Source: Clostridia bacterium (GTDB taxonomy: Bacteria > Bacillota > Clostridia > UBA1381). Taken from it: DNA of 64,000 bases. The notes under the pieces are model-generated. The model did not search any database. It was not told where the DNA came from and worked only from the letters and a program-made list of their open reading frames with translations. Of this stretch, positions 16,619 to 25,913 are shown in pieces. Every line of letters begins with the position of its first letter. Positions within the stretch are counted from its first letter, which is position 1. A program made the translations under genes and the position numbers. The stretch spans positions 62,001 to 126,000 of the forward strand of contig CAADTH010000029.1 of assembly GCA_900751885.1 (NCBI GenBank). Direction: 5' to 3'.

Positions 16619-17704
16619 ATGAACTACACTGTTATTTGCAACAGCGAAGACTCAACCCTGCTCGGAATGAATGGCGGACAGCCGGAAAGTCCAGACGGAA
16701 AGATTCTTGTATATGCAAAAAAGAAAACTCTTAAAAATCCAGATAAAACCGAGCTATGGGTATGCGAGCGCGATACACTTTCAAACCATCAAAAAATTTT
16801 TGAAACCGAGTGCGGAAACCATAACGGACCTTCTGCTACCTTTGTCAATGATACGATGATTGTATTTCGTGGGATTGAGCAGGGAGTCAATGTATTTCGG
16901 ATTGTCGATATTCAAACCGGAGAAACCGTCTACGGACCGATTGCCGCAAAGGAAAGCCACTGTGCTGAAAATGGGAAATATCCATTTTCGATTTCAGAGG
17001 AATTCTTAGATAAAAATCCAGATTATCCAATGCTTTCTTCCTGCGGAATCTATACATTGGATATTGCAGATGGGGCGATTGAAAAGATTGTAGACACCTC
17101 TCAAATCATTGATATGGTGAAAATGCATGGGTATACCCCCAACAAATATACCGCCAGCATGAGCCATGTCCAGCTCAATCCCTCCGCGACATGTGTCATG
17201 ATGCGGCTTTCCGTGGAGGAATGCAAGGTGTTCGGCGCACTTGGCGCTGTAGAGATTTCAAGCGAAAAAACACATTTGATTCCAGATAAGCCGGTACATC
17301 AGCTTTGGTTTGATGATACCACCTATATGGCAACACATCAGCATCACAACGGAACAGAAATCGAGATGGCATCCAGCCGTATCAAGCGGTATACAATGGA
17401 TGGAGAAATAGTAGAGATTCTGGGCGGCGTCGGCAACCATATCGACGGTTCCCCTGATAGAAATTGGTTTGTGGGAGACCGCGCCTATCCAGGATACCCA
17501 CTTGACATTCTGTTGTACCGCCGCGGAGAAACGAATCCCGTTGCCATTTTGGACAGTCAAAATTTTCAAGATATTGTGTGGAAAAAACAAATTCATCCGA
17601 ATCCAACCTTTTCCCGAGATGGCAGACGGGTTTACTTTAACCGCCCTGTCAGCGGCGAAAAAACACAGGCTGTGTTTGTGGATATTGCTGAAATTATAAA
17701 ATAA
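16619..17704 (+). CDS. TolB/oligogalacturonate-lyase-like beta-propeller protein
   Basis: A 361-residue protein without signal peptide. Repeating beta-strand blocks, ESPDGKILVYAKK near the start and HPNPTFSRDGRRVYFNRP at the end, are typical of TolB/WD40-like propeller blades. The HPNPTFS-DGRRV pattern and the HQHHNGTE and HIDGSPD histidine segments resemble oligogalacturonate lyase (PL22), whose metal is held by histidines. Activity on pectin fragments is only an inference; a YesU-like gene lies 7 kb away. AAAAGGAG precedes the ATG. It is monocistronic by context. Confidence 0.55.
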   Translation: MNYTVICNSEDSTLLGMNGGQPESPDGKILVYAKKKTLKNPDKTELWVCERDTLSNHQKIFETECGNHNGPSATFVNDTMIVFRGIEQGVNVFRIVDIQTGETVYGPIAAKESHCAENGKYPFSISEEFLDKNPDYPMLSSCGIYTLDIADGAIEKIVDTSQIIDMVKMHGYTPNKYTASMSHVQLNPSATCVMMRLSVEECKVFGALGAVEISSEKTHLIPDKPVHQLWFDDTTYMATHQHHNGTEIEMASSRIKRYTMDGEIVEILGGVGNHIDGSPDRNWFVGDRAYPGYPLDILLYRRGETNPVAILDSQNFQDIVWKKQIHPNPTFSRDGRRVYFNRPVSGEKTQAVFVDIAEIIK

Positions 17705-17813
17705 ATTCTTTTTAAAATTTTCCATGCTAAATCAGAAAAAATATGATATACTAATCATGAGACTTTTATTATAGATACAAAATTTTATCATAGAAGAAAG
17801 AGGGTTTTTATTT

Positions 17814-18023
17814 ATGATGAAAACAACCATAATGAATATTGAGGGAATGTCCTGCCAGCATTGTGTGCAGTCTGTGACAGACGCAATCAAAAAGCTCCAG
17901 GGCGTCAGTGAAGTGGATGTAAATTTGGAGTCGAAAACAGCGACGGTCAAATATGACGAGTCCGTTCTTTCTACCTCTGACCTTTCCACAGCAGTAGAGA
18001 ATCAAGGCTTCGATGTTGTGTAA
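17814..18023 (+). CDS. copZ: Copper chaperone, heavy-metal-associated domain
   Basis: 69 residues forming one HMA domain. The metal site is GMSCQHC near residue 12; the beta-alpha fold continues with GVSEVDVNLESKTATVKYDE. It would carry Cu(I) to the CopA ATPase encoded just downstream. The ATG ATG start follows AGAGGG with a long spacer, so Met2 may be the real start. A terminator separates it from copA, which would allow more chaperone than pump. Confidence 0.88.
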   Translation: MMKTTIMNIEGMSCQHCVQSVTDAIKKLQGVSEVDVNLESKTATVKYDESVLSTSDLSTAVENQGFDVV

Positions 18024-18097
18024 ACGCCAGAAGCAGTAGCTGATATTGCTTTTTTGAGGCTGCGCCTCAAATCGTTATAGGGATTTCCTATTAAAGG

Positions 18098-18125
18098 GAG
18101 GCGCAGAGCGCCTCTTTTTATTTTT
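18098..18125 (+). terminator. Intrinsic terminator between copZ and copA
   Basis: GAGGCGC pairs with GCGCCTC around AGA, followed by TTTTTATTTTT. A weaker GAGGC/GCCTC hairpin lies 45 bases before it. The position suggests partial termination, so copA may be expressed by read-through. Confidence 0.8.
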
Positions 18126-18183
18126 GAATCTCTTTGATCAAATTTTAAAGCAATGTGAATACGGACATCAGAAAGGAGACGTT

Positions 18184-20427
18184 ATGAAAAAACAAACGTA
18201 TAAAATTAGCGGCATGAGCTGTGCGGCGTGTTCCTCGCGAATCGAGCACAGGCTGAATAAGTTGGAATCCGTGGAAAAAGCAAGCGTCAATCTCACTACA
18301 GAGCGAGCGGACATTCAATATGATGAAACGAAACTCACCTCTGAGGAAATTATGAATATCATCGGGAGTATGGGATTTGGTGCAACACCTTTCGAGGAAG
18401 TCAACCTGGATGCCGAGGAAAAAAAGAAACAGCGTGCGCTGAAAATGCAGAAGGTGAAATTCATTGTTTCCGCTGTGTTTGCTGTTCCGCTTTTGTACAT
18501 TGCAATGGCGCCGATGATATCCTCCGCTCTCCCATTTCCATCCTTTTTAAGTCATGGTGCCTATCCGCTTCGCAACGCGGTCGTACAGCTTCTCTTGTGT
18601 ATCCCGGTCATTCTTACAGGATATCGGTTTTATACAGCCGGATTTTCGAATCTGTTTCATGGCGCTCCAAATATGGATTCCCTTGTCGCCCTTGGTACAT
18701 CAGCGGCATTTTTATACAGCATCTATAGCACTATTTTGGTCGCACGGGGAAATCTTGCCCACGCACATGACCTCTATTTTGAGTCCGCGGCAGTTATTAT
18801 CTGCTTGGTTCTTTTGGGCAAACTCATGGAGGCAAATTCAAAAGGCAAAACAGGAGAAGCCATCAAAAAGCTGATGGGACTTGCACCAAAAACAGCGACT
18901 GTTCTTCGGGATGGAAAAGAGACAGAGCTTTTGATTGATGAGGTGATAGAGGGCGATCTTCTTCTTGTAAAGCCAGGCGCAAAAATCCCGGTAGACGGTG
19001 AAGTGGTAGAAGGAACGACTTCCATAGACGAATCCATGCTCACAGGAGAAAGCCTTCCGGTCGAAAAAGCACCCGGTGATACTGTCACAGGCGCGAGCAT
19101 TAATAAAAATGGATTTATTAAAATCAAGGCAACCCGCGTTGGTAAGGACACTGCCCTTGCTCAGATTATCAAGCTGGTAGAGGACGCGCAGGGTTCCAAA
19201 GCGCCGATTGCGAAGATGGCAGACGTCGTATCTGGAAAATTCGTTCCGATTGTCCTTGTCATCGCGGCAGTCGCGGCAATCATTTGGCTGATTGCCGGAA
19301 AAGGCATTACCTTTGCGCTGACTACCTTCATCACCGTTCTGGTCATCGCCTGCCCTTGTGCACTGGGACTTGCTACACCGACTGCAATCATGGTCGGCAC
19401 TGGGAAAGGCGCGCAAAACGGAGTTCTTTTCAAGGGCGGAGAAGCGCTGGAAATCACGCACAAGGTTCAGGTGGCAGTCTTTGATAAAACCGGTACAATT
19501 ACAGAGGGAAAACCGAAGGTAACAGATATTCTTCCTGCTTTCGGATATGACCAAGATACACTTCTCTATTTTGCCGCCTCGGCAGAAAAAGGCTCCGAGC
19601 ATCCGCTGGGTGATGCCATTGTGGAAAAAGCAGAAGCAATGACGCTCTCTGAAATCAAGGACTTTCAATCAATTACCGGCAAAGGTATTTCAGGCACCAT
19701 CGACGGGAAAAACGTTCTTTTGGGAAACCAATCGTTAATGGAGGAGCATTCTATTGCAATCTCCAACTTTCCTGCAAAAGCTGATGCCCTTGCGTCAGAT
19801 GGAAAAACGCCGATGTTTGTTGCCATCGACAAAACCCCTGCCGGAATTATCGCAGTGGCAGACATGGTAAAACCGTCAAGCCGTGCGGCAATCAAAACCC
19901 TGCATGAAATGGGGATCAAGACAGCCATGATTACAGGCGACAACAAAAAAACTGCCGACGCAATCGCAAAACAAGTGGGAATCGATCTTGTTCTGGCGGA
20001 GGTGCTTCCACAGGATAAAGCCGCAGAGGTTCAGCGCCTGCAGCAGGACGGAAATGTTGTCGCAATGGTCGGAGACGGAATCAATGACGCGCCGGCTCTC
20101 GCACAGGCGGATGTGGGAATTGCCATCGGTTCAGGCACTGATGTTGCAATCGAATCAGCAGATATCGTGCTGATGAAAAGCGATCTTGCCGATGTCGCCT
20201 TTGCAATCGGACTCAGCCATGCAACCATCCGCAATATCAAACAGAATCTGTTATGGGCGCTCGGATATAACACGCTTGGCATTCCGATTGCCGCTGGACT
20301 TTTATATGCGTTCGGCGGTCCGCGATTGAATCCGATGTTTGCGGCGGCGGCAATGTCTTTAAGCTCTGTATCCGTCGTTGCCAATGCACTGAGACTGAAC
20401 CGTTTTCACCTGAAGCATAAAAAGTAA
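18184..20427 (+). CDS. copA: Copper-translocating P-type ATPase
   Basis: 747 residues from the ATG at 18184, chosen because AGAAAGGAG lies just upstream. CopA pumps Cu(I) out of the cell. It has one N-terminal HMA domain (GMSCAACSSR), then eight expected membrane helices. The CPC ion site is at about residue 390 (IACPCALG), the phosphorylated aspartate DKTGT near residue 434, the HP motif in SEHPLGDA, and GDGINDAPAL in the hinge. The C-terminal YN and MSLSSVSVV motifs fit the P1B-1 (Cu/Ag) class. Confidence 0.95.
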   Translation: MKKQTYKISGMSCAACSSRIEHRLNKLESVEKASVNLTTERADIQYDETKLTSEEIMNIIGSMGFGATPFEEVNLDAEEKKKQRALKMQKVKFIVSAVFAVPLLYIAMAPMISSALPFPSFLSHGAYPLRNAVVQLLLCIPVILTGYRFYTAGFSNLFHGAPNMDSLVALGTSAAFLYSIYSTILVARGNLAHAHDLYFESAAVIICLVLLGKLMEANSKGKTGEAIKKLMGLAPKTATVLRDGKETELLIDEVIEGDLLLVKPGAKIPVDGEVVEGTTSIDESMLTGESLPVEKAPGDTVTGASINKNGFIKIKATRVGKDTALAQIIKLVEDAQGSKAPIAKMADVVSGKFVPIVLVIAAVAAIIWLIAGKGITFALTTFITVLVIACPCALGLATPTAIMVGTGKGAQNGVLFKGGEALEITHKVQVAVFDKTGTITEGKPKVTDILPAFGYDQDTLLYFAASAEKGSEHPLGDAIVEKAEAMTLSEIKDFQSITGKGISGTIDGKNVLLGNQSLMEEHSIAISNFPAKADALASDGKTPMFVAIDKTPAGIIAVADMVKPSSRAAIKTLHEMGIKTAMITGDNKKTADAIAKQVGIDLVLAEVLPQDKAAEVQRLQQDGNVVAMVGDGINDAPALAQADVGIAIGSGTDVAIESADIVLMKSDLADVAFAIGLSHATIRNIKQNLLWALGYNTLGIPIAAGLLYAFGGPRLNPMFAAAAMSLSSVSVVANALRLNRFHLKHKK

Positions 20428-20456
20428 TCTTGTTTTTAATCATATGTTTTAATATT

Positions 20457-20488
20457 AAGAGGAGGATGACATATGTCACCCTCCTCTT
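20457..20488. terminator. Palindromic hairpin between copA and the zinc-ribbon gene
   Basis: AAGAGGAGGATGACAT (20457-20472) is mirrored by ATGTCACCCTCCTCTT (20473-20488) with one mismatch. It lies between two converging genes. It lacks a strong T run, so the terminator call is moderate. Confidence 0.55.
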
Positions 20489-20526
20489 ATGCTTCTTCGT
20501 ATCTAAATCAAACACTATTCCATCCA

Positions 20527-20985
20527 TTATAATTTCGAACCGCATTCTGCGCAGAATGTTGTCTCGCCTCCATTTTTTGCGCCGCACATCGGACAGGCTC
20601 TCACGCTCTCTTCTTGTACAAGCTTTGCGCCGCAGTGTCCGCAAAACTTTGCCTGCTTCTTATTGTCCTGCCCACAGCTTGGACACTTCACCATACTCTG
20701 CTCTGGTGACGGCGGTGCTTCAGCAGAAGCACTGAGCTTTGTTTGGAGCTCTTTGATTTTTTCTGTATAAGCCTTTATCTCTTCGCACCTCCCACGAATC
20801 TCCTCTTCCTGTACACTTACTCCGCTGTACCGTTTCCAGCAGCAATCACCGATTTCCTCCTTGAGCCGATTGATTTTCCCTTTCTCCTTCGAAATCTCTG
20901 TTCTGATTTGCTGTGTGCCAAGCTCATCTTTGATTGTGCTTTCTACCCCTCTGGCAACACTCTCGAGCTTTTCAAAAATATTCAT
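20527..20985 (-). CDS. Coiled-coil protein with two zinc ribbons
   Basis: 152 residues. The N-terminal 90 residues are charged and helical with heptad-like spacing, suggesting a coiled coil. The C-terminal part has two four-cysteine zinc ribbons: CPSCGQDN with FCGHCGAK, and CPMCGAKN with FCAECGSK. Function is unknown; such proteins often mediate protein contacts. AGGAGGCGG precedes the ATG. It stands alone between copA and aroF. Confidence 0.75.
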   Translation of the reverse strand: MNIFEKLESVARGVESTIKDELGTQQIRTEISKEKGKINRLKEEIGDCCWKRYSGVSVQEEEIRGRCEEIKAYTEKIKELQTKLSASAEAPPSPEQSMVKCPSCGQDNKKQAKFCGHCGAKLVQEESVRACPMCGAKNGGETTFCAECGSKL

Positions 20986-21156
20986 CCTTACCGCCTCCTT
21001 CTCCTGAACATGAAAATATCTACTCTCATATGCTTATAACTATAGTATATCACACATCCTTCCCTCTGTATAGAAACCTGCCTTTCTTTTATGCAACTTC
21101 CACCATGCTAAAGCTGGATAGATTGATATTTTCTATATCGTACCTTCCGAAAAATA

Positions 21157-21186
21157 TTGTACAATGCTTTGTTTTTATGGTATGAT
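21157..21186 (+). promoter_or_regulatory. Promoter of aroF-pheA
   Basis: TTGTAC (21157-21162) and TATGAT (21181-21186) are spaced by 18 bases, about 50 bases before the aroF start. No T-box or tryptophan-type leader was recognised. Confidence 0.6.
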
Positions 21187-21235
21187 AGTAAAAACAACGA
21201 TTCAACGAAATCAACAGAAGGAGTGTATCGATACT

Positions 21236-22249
21236 ATGATTATCATTATGCGTACTGACGCAACCGCAAAGCAGATAGACGCAGTCGAAAAGCATTTAAA
21301 GGAATATGGATTTCAGACTCATCCGATTTATGGGGAAACAAAGACCATTATCGGCGCAATCGGTGACAAGCGTCTTCTGAGTATGAACCAAATGCTGATG
21401 ATGGACGGTGTGGAAAATGTCGTTCCAATCATGCGCCCATACAAGCTGGCAGGAAAAGAACTCAAAAAAGCGCCGACTGTCATTACAGTCAAGGGCGTAA
21501 CAATCGGTGACAAATCTCTCGCTGTCTTTGCAGGTCCGTGTGCGATTGAAAGCCAGGAGCAGTTTTCTGAGGTTTCCCGTAAGGTAAAAGAAGCTGGTGC
21601 GAACATCCTTCGCGGCGGTGCATTCAAGCCCCGCTCCTCCCCATATTCCTTTGCAGGACTTGAAGAGGAAGGACTCAAAATCATGGCAAACGCAGGTAAT
21701 GAGCTCGATATGCCAATTTGTACAGAGGTTCTCGACACAAGAGATGTAGAGCTGGTTGCAAAATATGCAGACATCATGCAGATTGGCGCACGTAACATGC
21801 AAAATTTTAAGCTTCTGCGCGAGGTCGGCAAATGTAATAAACCGATTCTCTTAAAGCGCGGTCTTGCCTCTACAATGGAGGAATGGCTTATGGCGGCTGA
21901 ATATATCATGTCAGAGGGCAACGAAAATGTTATCCTGTGTGAGCGTGGTATCCGCACCTATGAGACCTCCACAAGAAACACCTTTGACCTTTCCGCGATT
22001 CCAGTCGAAAAGGAGCTTTCCCATCTTCCTATCATTGCCGATCCAAGCCATGCGGCGGGCAAAGCAAAGTATGTGCCGGCTTTGGCAAAAGGCGCAATTG
22101 CAGCAGGTGCGGACGGGCTTATGATTGAGGTGCACAACTGCCCAGAAAAAGCAATGAGCGACGGAGAACAATCGCTGACACCTGCTGCATTTGCAGAATT
22201 GCTGTCTGAGCTTCGCCCAATTGCAAACGCGGTGGGCCGCAGTCTATGA
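21236..22249 (+). CDS. aroF: 3-deoxy-7-phosphoheptulonate synthase (type I beta)
   Basis: 337 residues from the ATG at 21236. It condenses phosphoenolpyruvate and erythrose-4-phosphate, the first step of the shikimate pathway. An N-terminal ferredoxin-like regulatory domain (about 1-70, MIIIMRTDATAKQID) precedes the barrel with VFAGPCAIES, ILRGGAFKPRSSPYSF and the late DPSHAAGKA. AAGGAG lies 12 bases before this ATG, slightly long; an upstream in-frame start at 21164 would lie in the promoter. The regulatory domain suggests feedback control by an aromatic amino acid. It overlaps pheA by 4 bases. Confidence 0.95.
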   Translation: MIIIMRTDATAKQIDAVEKHLKEYGFQTHPIYGETKTIIGAIGDKRLLSMNQMLMMDGVENVVPIMRPYKLAGKELKKAPTVITVKGVTIGDKSLAVFAGPCAIESQEQFSEVSRKVKEAGANILRGGAFKPRSSPYSFAGLEEEGLKIMANAGNELDMPICTEVLDTRDVELVAKYADIMQIGARNMQNFKLLREVGKCNKPILLKRGLASTMEEWLMAAEYIMSEGNENVILCERGIRTYETSTRNTFDLSAIPVEKELSHLPIIADPSHAAGKAKYVPALAKGAIAAGADGLMIEVHNCPEKAMSDGEQSLTPAAFAELLSELRPIANAVGRSL

Positions 22250-23067
22250 TTGGCTATTTAGGTCCGTCCGGTACCTTTTCCCACCTCGCGGCAATAGAGT
22301 ATTCAGGCGGCAAGGAACAATTGACTGAATTTCCTACGATTTATTCTGCAATCAAGGCGGCAGATGAGGAAAAAGTGACCGCTTCTATTGTTCCAATTGA
22401 GAATTCAATTGAGGGCAGTGTGAATGTGACATTGGACGCACTGGCATTTGACTCTGATTTGTATATTACCGATGAATATGTTTTAAAAATCTCTCAAAAT
22501 TTATTGGTAAAAAAAGGGGCTACAAAGGAAGCAATTAAGACAGTTGCCTCCCATCCCCAGGGAATCGGACAATGCTCTAAACTCCTAAACATACAATTCC
22601 CTGATGTTGCAGTTGAATACACTTCGTCTACAGCAGAAGCGGCGCGTCTGGCAGCTGACAGTGACGGAAGTGTCGCGGTAATCGCTTCAAAAAATTGTGC
22701 CAATCTTTACGATCTTGATGTGCTGTATTCAGACTGCGGAGATGAAGAAAATAATTCTACCCGCTTTGTCGTGGTTGCAAAGCAGGCGCGGCTTGATGTA
22801 ACAAGGCATGACAAAACCTCCATTGTGTTTACTCTGGATAATAAACCGGGAGCACTTTATCAGGCTCTGGCTGCCTTTGAAAAATCAAATATTAATCTTG
22901 TAAAAATCGAATCACGCCCCTTAAAAAAAGGCTTGGGCAAATATGTATTTTTTATCGATATAGAGGGCAATATTGATGACCCTGTCATTTACTTTGCGCT
23001 CGACCGTATCAGGCAAAGCACTTCTTTTTATAAATTTCTCGGCTCCTATCCGATGTTTCAATCATAA
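22246..23067 (+). CDS. pheA: Prephenate dehydratase
   Basis: 273 residues, the monofunctional form. It converts prephenate to phenylpyruvate for phenylalanine synthesis. The catalytic domain begins MIGYLGPSGTFSHLAA and has PIENSIEGSVN and the TRF motif in NNSTRFVVVAK. A C-terminal ACT domain (about 190-273) holds TSIVFTLDNKPGALYQAL and KIESRPLKK, the ESRP phenylalanine-binding motif. It overlaps aroF (ATGA) and ends at a bidirectional terminator. Confidence 0.96.
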   Translation: MIGYLGPSGTFSHLAAIEYSGGKEQLTEFPTIYSAIKAADEEKVTASIVPIENSIEGSVNVTLDALAFDSDLYITDEYVLKISQNLLVKKGATKEAIKTVASHPQGIGQCSKLLNIQFPDVAVEYTSSTAEAARLAADSDGSVAVIASKNCANLYDLDVLYSDCGDEENNSTRFVVVAKQARLDVTRHDKTSIVFTLDNKPGALYQALAAFEKSNINLVKIESRPLKKGLGKYVFFIDIEGNIDDPVIYFALDRIRQSTSFYKFLGSYPMFQS

Positions 23068-23068
23068 T

Positions 23069-23106
23069 AAATGAGCTTCTGTTTTATAAACAGAAGCTCA
23101 TTTTTA
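23069..23106. terminator. Bidirectional terminator between pheA and the NSS gene
   Basis: AATGAGCTTCTGTTT (23070-23084) pairs perfectly with AAACAGAAGCTCATT (23088-23102), with T runs on the plus strand and A/T on the other. It serves both converging genes. Confidence 0.9.
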
Positions 23107-24438
23107 TATTCGCAGAATGCCAGTTGAGGAGAGCAGAATCAATACCACTACAATTGGTGCAAGATAGCGAATCAGAAAGACCCATATGCCGCCCAAACGA
23201 AATTTTATCGTTCCATGATTGGTGATTTCTCGAATCGCATTTTTCGGTCCCCAGATATATCCGATAAAAATACACATTAAAAAGCCACCGATTGGCATGA
23301 GTACATTGGATGCTAGAAAATCAAACAAATCAAACACTGTCTTTCCGAACAATTTCACCTCCGCAAGTGCGCCTGTGGAGAGCGCACACGGCACCGCTGC
23401 TATCACAACCAGTCCCGAAAGCAGTGGCACTGCTTTTTTCCTTGGCATATGAAGCTCTTCCGTCACAAAAGATACCATGACCTCCAGCATGGAAATCGAG
23501 GAGGTAAGCGCCGCAAACAGCAGAAGCAAAAAAAACAGAAAACCAAATAATGTACCAAGCGGCATTTTTGAAAAAATCGCGGGAATTGTGATAAATGCAA
23601 GTCCAGGTCCCTCTGATGGAGCAAATCCAAACGAGAAAACTGCAGGCAAAATCGCAAATCCTCCCATCAGCGCGACCATCGTGTCTAAAATGGGGATATA
23701 CCAGGAGGTTTTTGCAATGTTCTGTTTCTTATCGATATAGCTTCCATATGTGATTAACGTCCCCATTCCTACGCTTAAGGAGAAAAACACCTGTCCCATC
23801 GCGGCAAGCACCACAGACGGAGTCACCTTCGAAAAATCAGGCTTTAAAAAGAATTCAATTCCCTGTATGGCATTTGGAAGCGTCACCGAACGCACAACCA
23901 GCACAATCAAAATGATAAACAGCACGGGCATCATGATCTTACTTGCTTTTTCGATTCCGCCGGAAATCCCTCTCCACACGATAACCGCCGTGAGCACAAG
24001 AAAAATAAGTTGAAACAGCACTGTTTGAATGTCCGACCTTGTAAATGCATTGAAATATTGATCCGATGCGCCCCGAATTCCTCCTGAAACATACGTCAAA
24101 AGATATTTAATCGTCCATCCGCCGACAGCACTGTAAAAGGATAAAATCAAAAACCCTGTTACCACACCGATGATACCGACATGTGCAAATCTTTTGCTGA
24201 CAGCTCGATAGCTTCCATATACATTTTTTTTCATCGCACGTCCAATGACGATTTCTCCCAATATCATCGTTACACCAATAGAAAATAGAATCGCCAAATA
24301 AATCAGCACAAATGCGCCGCCGCCATTCTTCCCCACTACATAGGGAAACTTCCATAAGTTGCCCAGACCGACCGCCGACCCTGCCGCCGCAAGGACAAAA
24401 CCAACTCCAGAGCTCCAGGTATCCCTTTTCTTTTCCAT
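23104..24438 (-). CDS. Sodium-dependent NSS family transporter
   Basis: 444 residues from the ATG at 24438 (MEKKRDTWSSG), with AAAAGGGG upstream. Neurotransmitter:sodium symporters import amino acids or related solutes with Na+. The helix 1 motif AAAGSAVGLGNLWKFPY and the following NGGGAF are present, and about 11 hydrophobic segments fit the fold. The ATG shares one base with the stop of the GH1 gene upstream (TGATGG), so they form one operon. The substrate cannot be told from sequence. Confidence 0.88.
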   Translation of the reverse strand: MEKKRDTWSSGVGFVLAAAGSAVGLGNLWKFPYVVGKNGGGAFVLIYLAILFSIGVTMILGEIVIGRAMKKNVYGSYRAVSKRFAHVGIIGVVTGFLILSFYSAVGGWTIKYLLTYVSGGIRGASDQYFNAFTRSDIQTVLFQLIFLVLTAVIVWRGISGGIEKASKIMMPVLFIILIVLVVRSVTLPNAIQGIEFFLKPDFSKVTPSVVLAAMGQVFFSLSVGMGTLITYGSYIDKKQNIAKTSWYIPILDTMVALMGGFAILPAVFSFGFAPSEGPGLAFITIPAIFSKMPLGTLFGFLFFLLLLFAALTSSISMLEVMVSFVTEELHMPRKKAVPLLSGLVVIAAVPCALSTGALAEVKLFGKTVFDLFDFLASNVLMPIGGFLMCIFIGYIWGPKNAIREITNHGTIKFRLGGIWVFLIRYLAPIVVVLILLSSTGILRI

Positions 24439-25757
24439 CAGATTTCCCCTTTTATCATTTTCTTGTACCAATACGCCGAATCCTTCATAATTCTGTTTTG
24501 TGTCTGATAATCGACATATACCAGTCCAAACCGCTTCTGTAATCCCTCTGCCCACTCAAAATTGTCTAAGAGCGACCACAAAAAATATGCTCGCACATCC
24601 GTACCATCCTTGATGCACCGCTCCAGCTGCGCGAGATACTGCCGCAAAAATTCGATTCTCTGGGGGTCGTGTACTTTCCCATCTTCACTAATTATGTCCA
24701 CATTTGCCATCCCATTTTCTGTAATCATAATCGGTGTGTGATACCTGTCATAAAAGAATTTTGGTCCCCAATAAAGTGCTTCGGGGGTAATCTCCCAATT
24801 CATTGCCGTCTGGGAAAATCCGGGTGCTGATTGCTTCTGTCCGCTATGACCGATGTATGGTGCAGTATAAATGTTGAGCCCCAAAAAGTCGATTGGCTCT
24901 CTGATAATCCGGCAGTCCTCGTCTGTTATCTTGATATGATAGGTATCAAATGCCTGCCGGATTTCCTTTGGATACCCCAAAAACAGAGGGTCTGTCCACA
25001 TGGCATTTCCCCAATACTGTGGATCATATACCCGAAACATCTCTGTGCGTGCCGCATCGATATCTCTCTTTTGGTTACTCGACGGAATCCTCGTCTCCCC
25101 AACTGCCGCATACCCGACGGCAGGCTCTTTTTTCGCGGTTTGACGGATTGCCTGTACTGCCAATCCATGTGCCAGGAGGGAATGGTGCGCACAAATCAAA
25201 ACCTCCTCCTCAGATAGTCGAAGCCCGGGCGCATGTGTACCGTCGGCATGTCCCAAACCGATAAAACAAAGCGTTTCGTTGAGAGTCATCCAGTTCGAAA
25301 CCCGATCGGAAAATAATGCTACCAGAGTTTGCGCGTATTCAGCAAACCACTTTGGGCTGTCAGGGTTCAGCCAGCCTCCTCTTCTGTACAAAGCAAGCGG
25401 ATAGTCCCAATGAAACATCGTTAGATATGGCTCTATCCCTGCCTCCAGAAGAGAATCAATTAGCTGGTTATAAAAGTCAATTCCTTTTTGATTTATCTTT
25501 CCCAAACCATCCGGAAAAATACGCGGCCACGAGACAGAAAAACGGTATGCTCCGATTCCAATTTCCTGCATGAGCCGAATATCCTTCTGATATTCATAAT
25601 AATGATCACATGCATCCAGTCCATTCTGTCCGAACGCAACTGTCCCTTTTCTGCGGCAGAACATGTCCCACACAGACTCTCCCCTCTCATCGCTGCCTCC
25701 TTCAACCTGATATGCCGCTGTTGCCGCACCCCATAGAAATTCCTTTGGAAAATTCAT
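24438..25757 (-). CDS. GH1 family beta-glucosidase / 6-phospho-beta-glucosidase
   Basis: 439 residues, complete GH1 barrel. Start is MNFPKEFLWGAATAAYQVEGG at 25757, with GGGGGAGG 6 bases upstream. The acid/base glutamate lies in MTLNE and the nucleophile in PIMITENG. The sequence looks more like plain beta-glucosidases than phospho-glucosidases, and no PTS genes are adjacent, but this is not decisive. Cotranscribed with an Na+ symporter. Confidence 0.9.
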   Translation of the reverse strand: MNFPKEFLWGAATAAYQVEGGSDERGESVWDMFCRRKGTVAFGQNGLDACDHYYEYQKDIRLMQEIGIGAYRFSVSWPRIFPDGLGKINQKGIDFYNQLIDSLLEAGIEPYLTMFHWDYPLALYRRGGWLNPDSPKWFAEYAQTLVALFSDRVSNWMTLNETLCFIGLGHADGTHAPGLRLSEEEVLICAHHSLLAHGLAVQAIRQTAKKEPAVGYAAVGETRIPSSNQKRDIDAARTEMFRVYDPQYWGNAMWTDPLFLGYPKEIRQAFDTYHIKITDEDCRIIREPIDFLGLNIYTAPYIGHSGQKQSAPGFSQTAMNWEITPEALYWGPKFFYDRYHTPIMITENGMANVDIISEDGKVHDPQRIEFLRQYLAQLERCIKDGTDVRAYFLWSLLDNFEWAEGLQKRFGLVYVDYQTQNRIMKDSAYWYKKMIKGEI

Positions 25758-25837
25758 CGACATCCTCCCCCATTTTGTCATTTATTTTCTATTATATCCT
25801 GTTTTCATATGAAAGTGAATCCAAAATTCTTTTTTAC

Positions 25838-25866
25838 TTGCTATTTTTCTTATTCTTTATTATAAT
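25838..25866 (+). promoter_or_regulatory. Promoter of the wall-polysaccharide operon
   Basis: TTGCTA (25838-25843) and TATAAT (25861-25866) are spaced by 17 bases, about 48 bases before the first gene. The next eight genes run on the same strand with tiny gaps or overlaps and no terminator until 35112. Confidence 0.75.
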
Positions 25867-25913
25867 ATAGGTTATATTATTATGTCTATATGAAACGATT
25901 GGGGGTTCATCCT

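Noticed and set aside
21000..21235. T-box or attenuator before aroF-pheA
   Set aside because: No T-box sequence, aromatic-rich leader peptide or terminator was found in this stretch.
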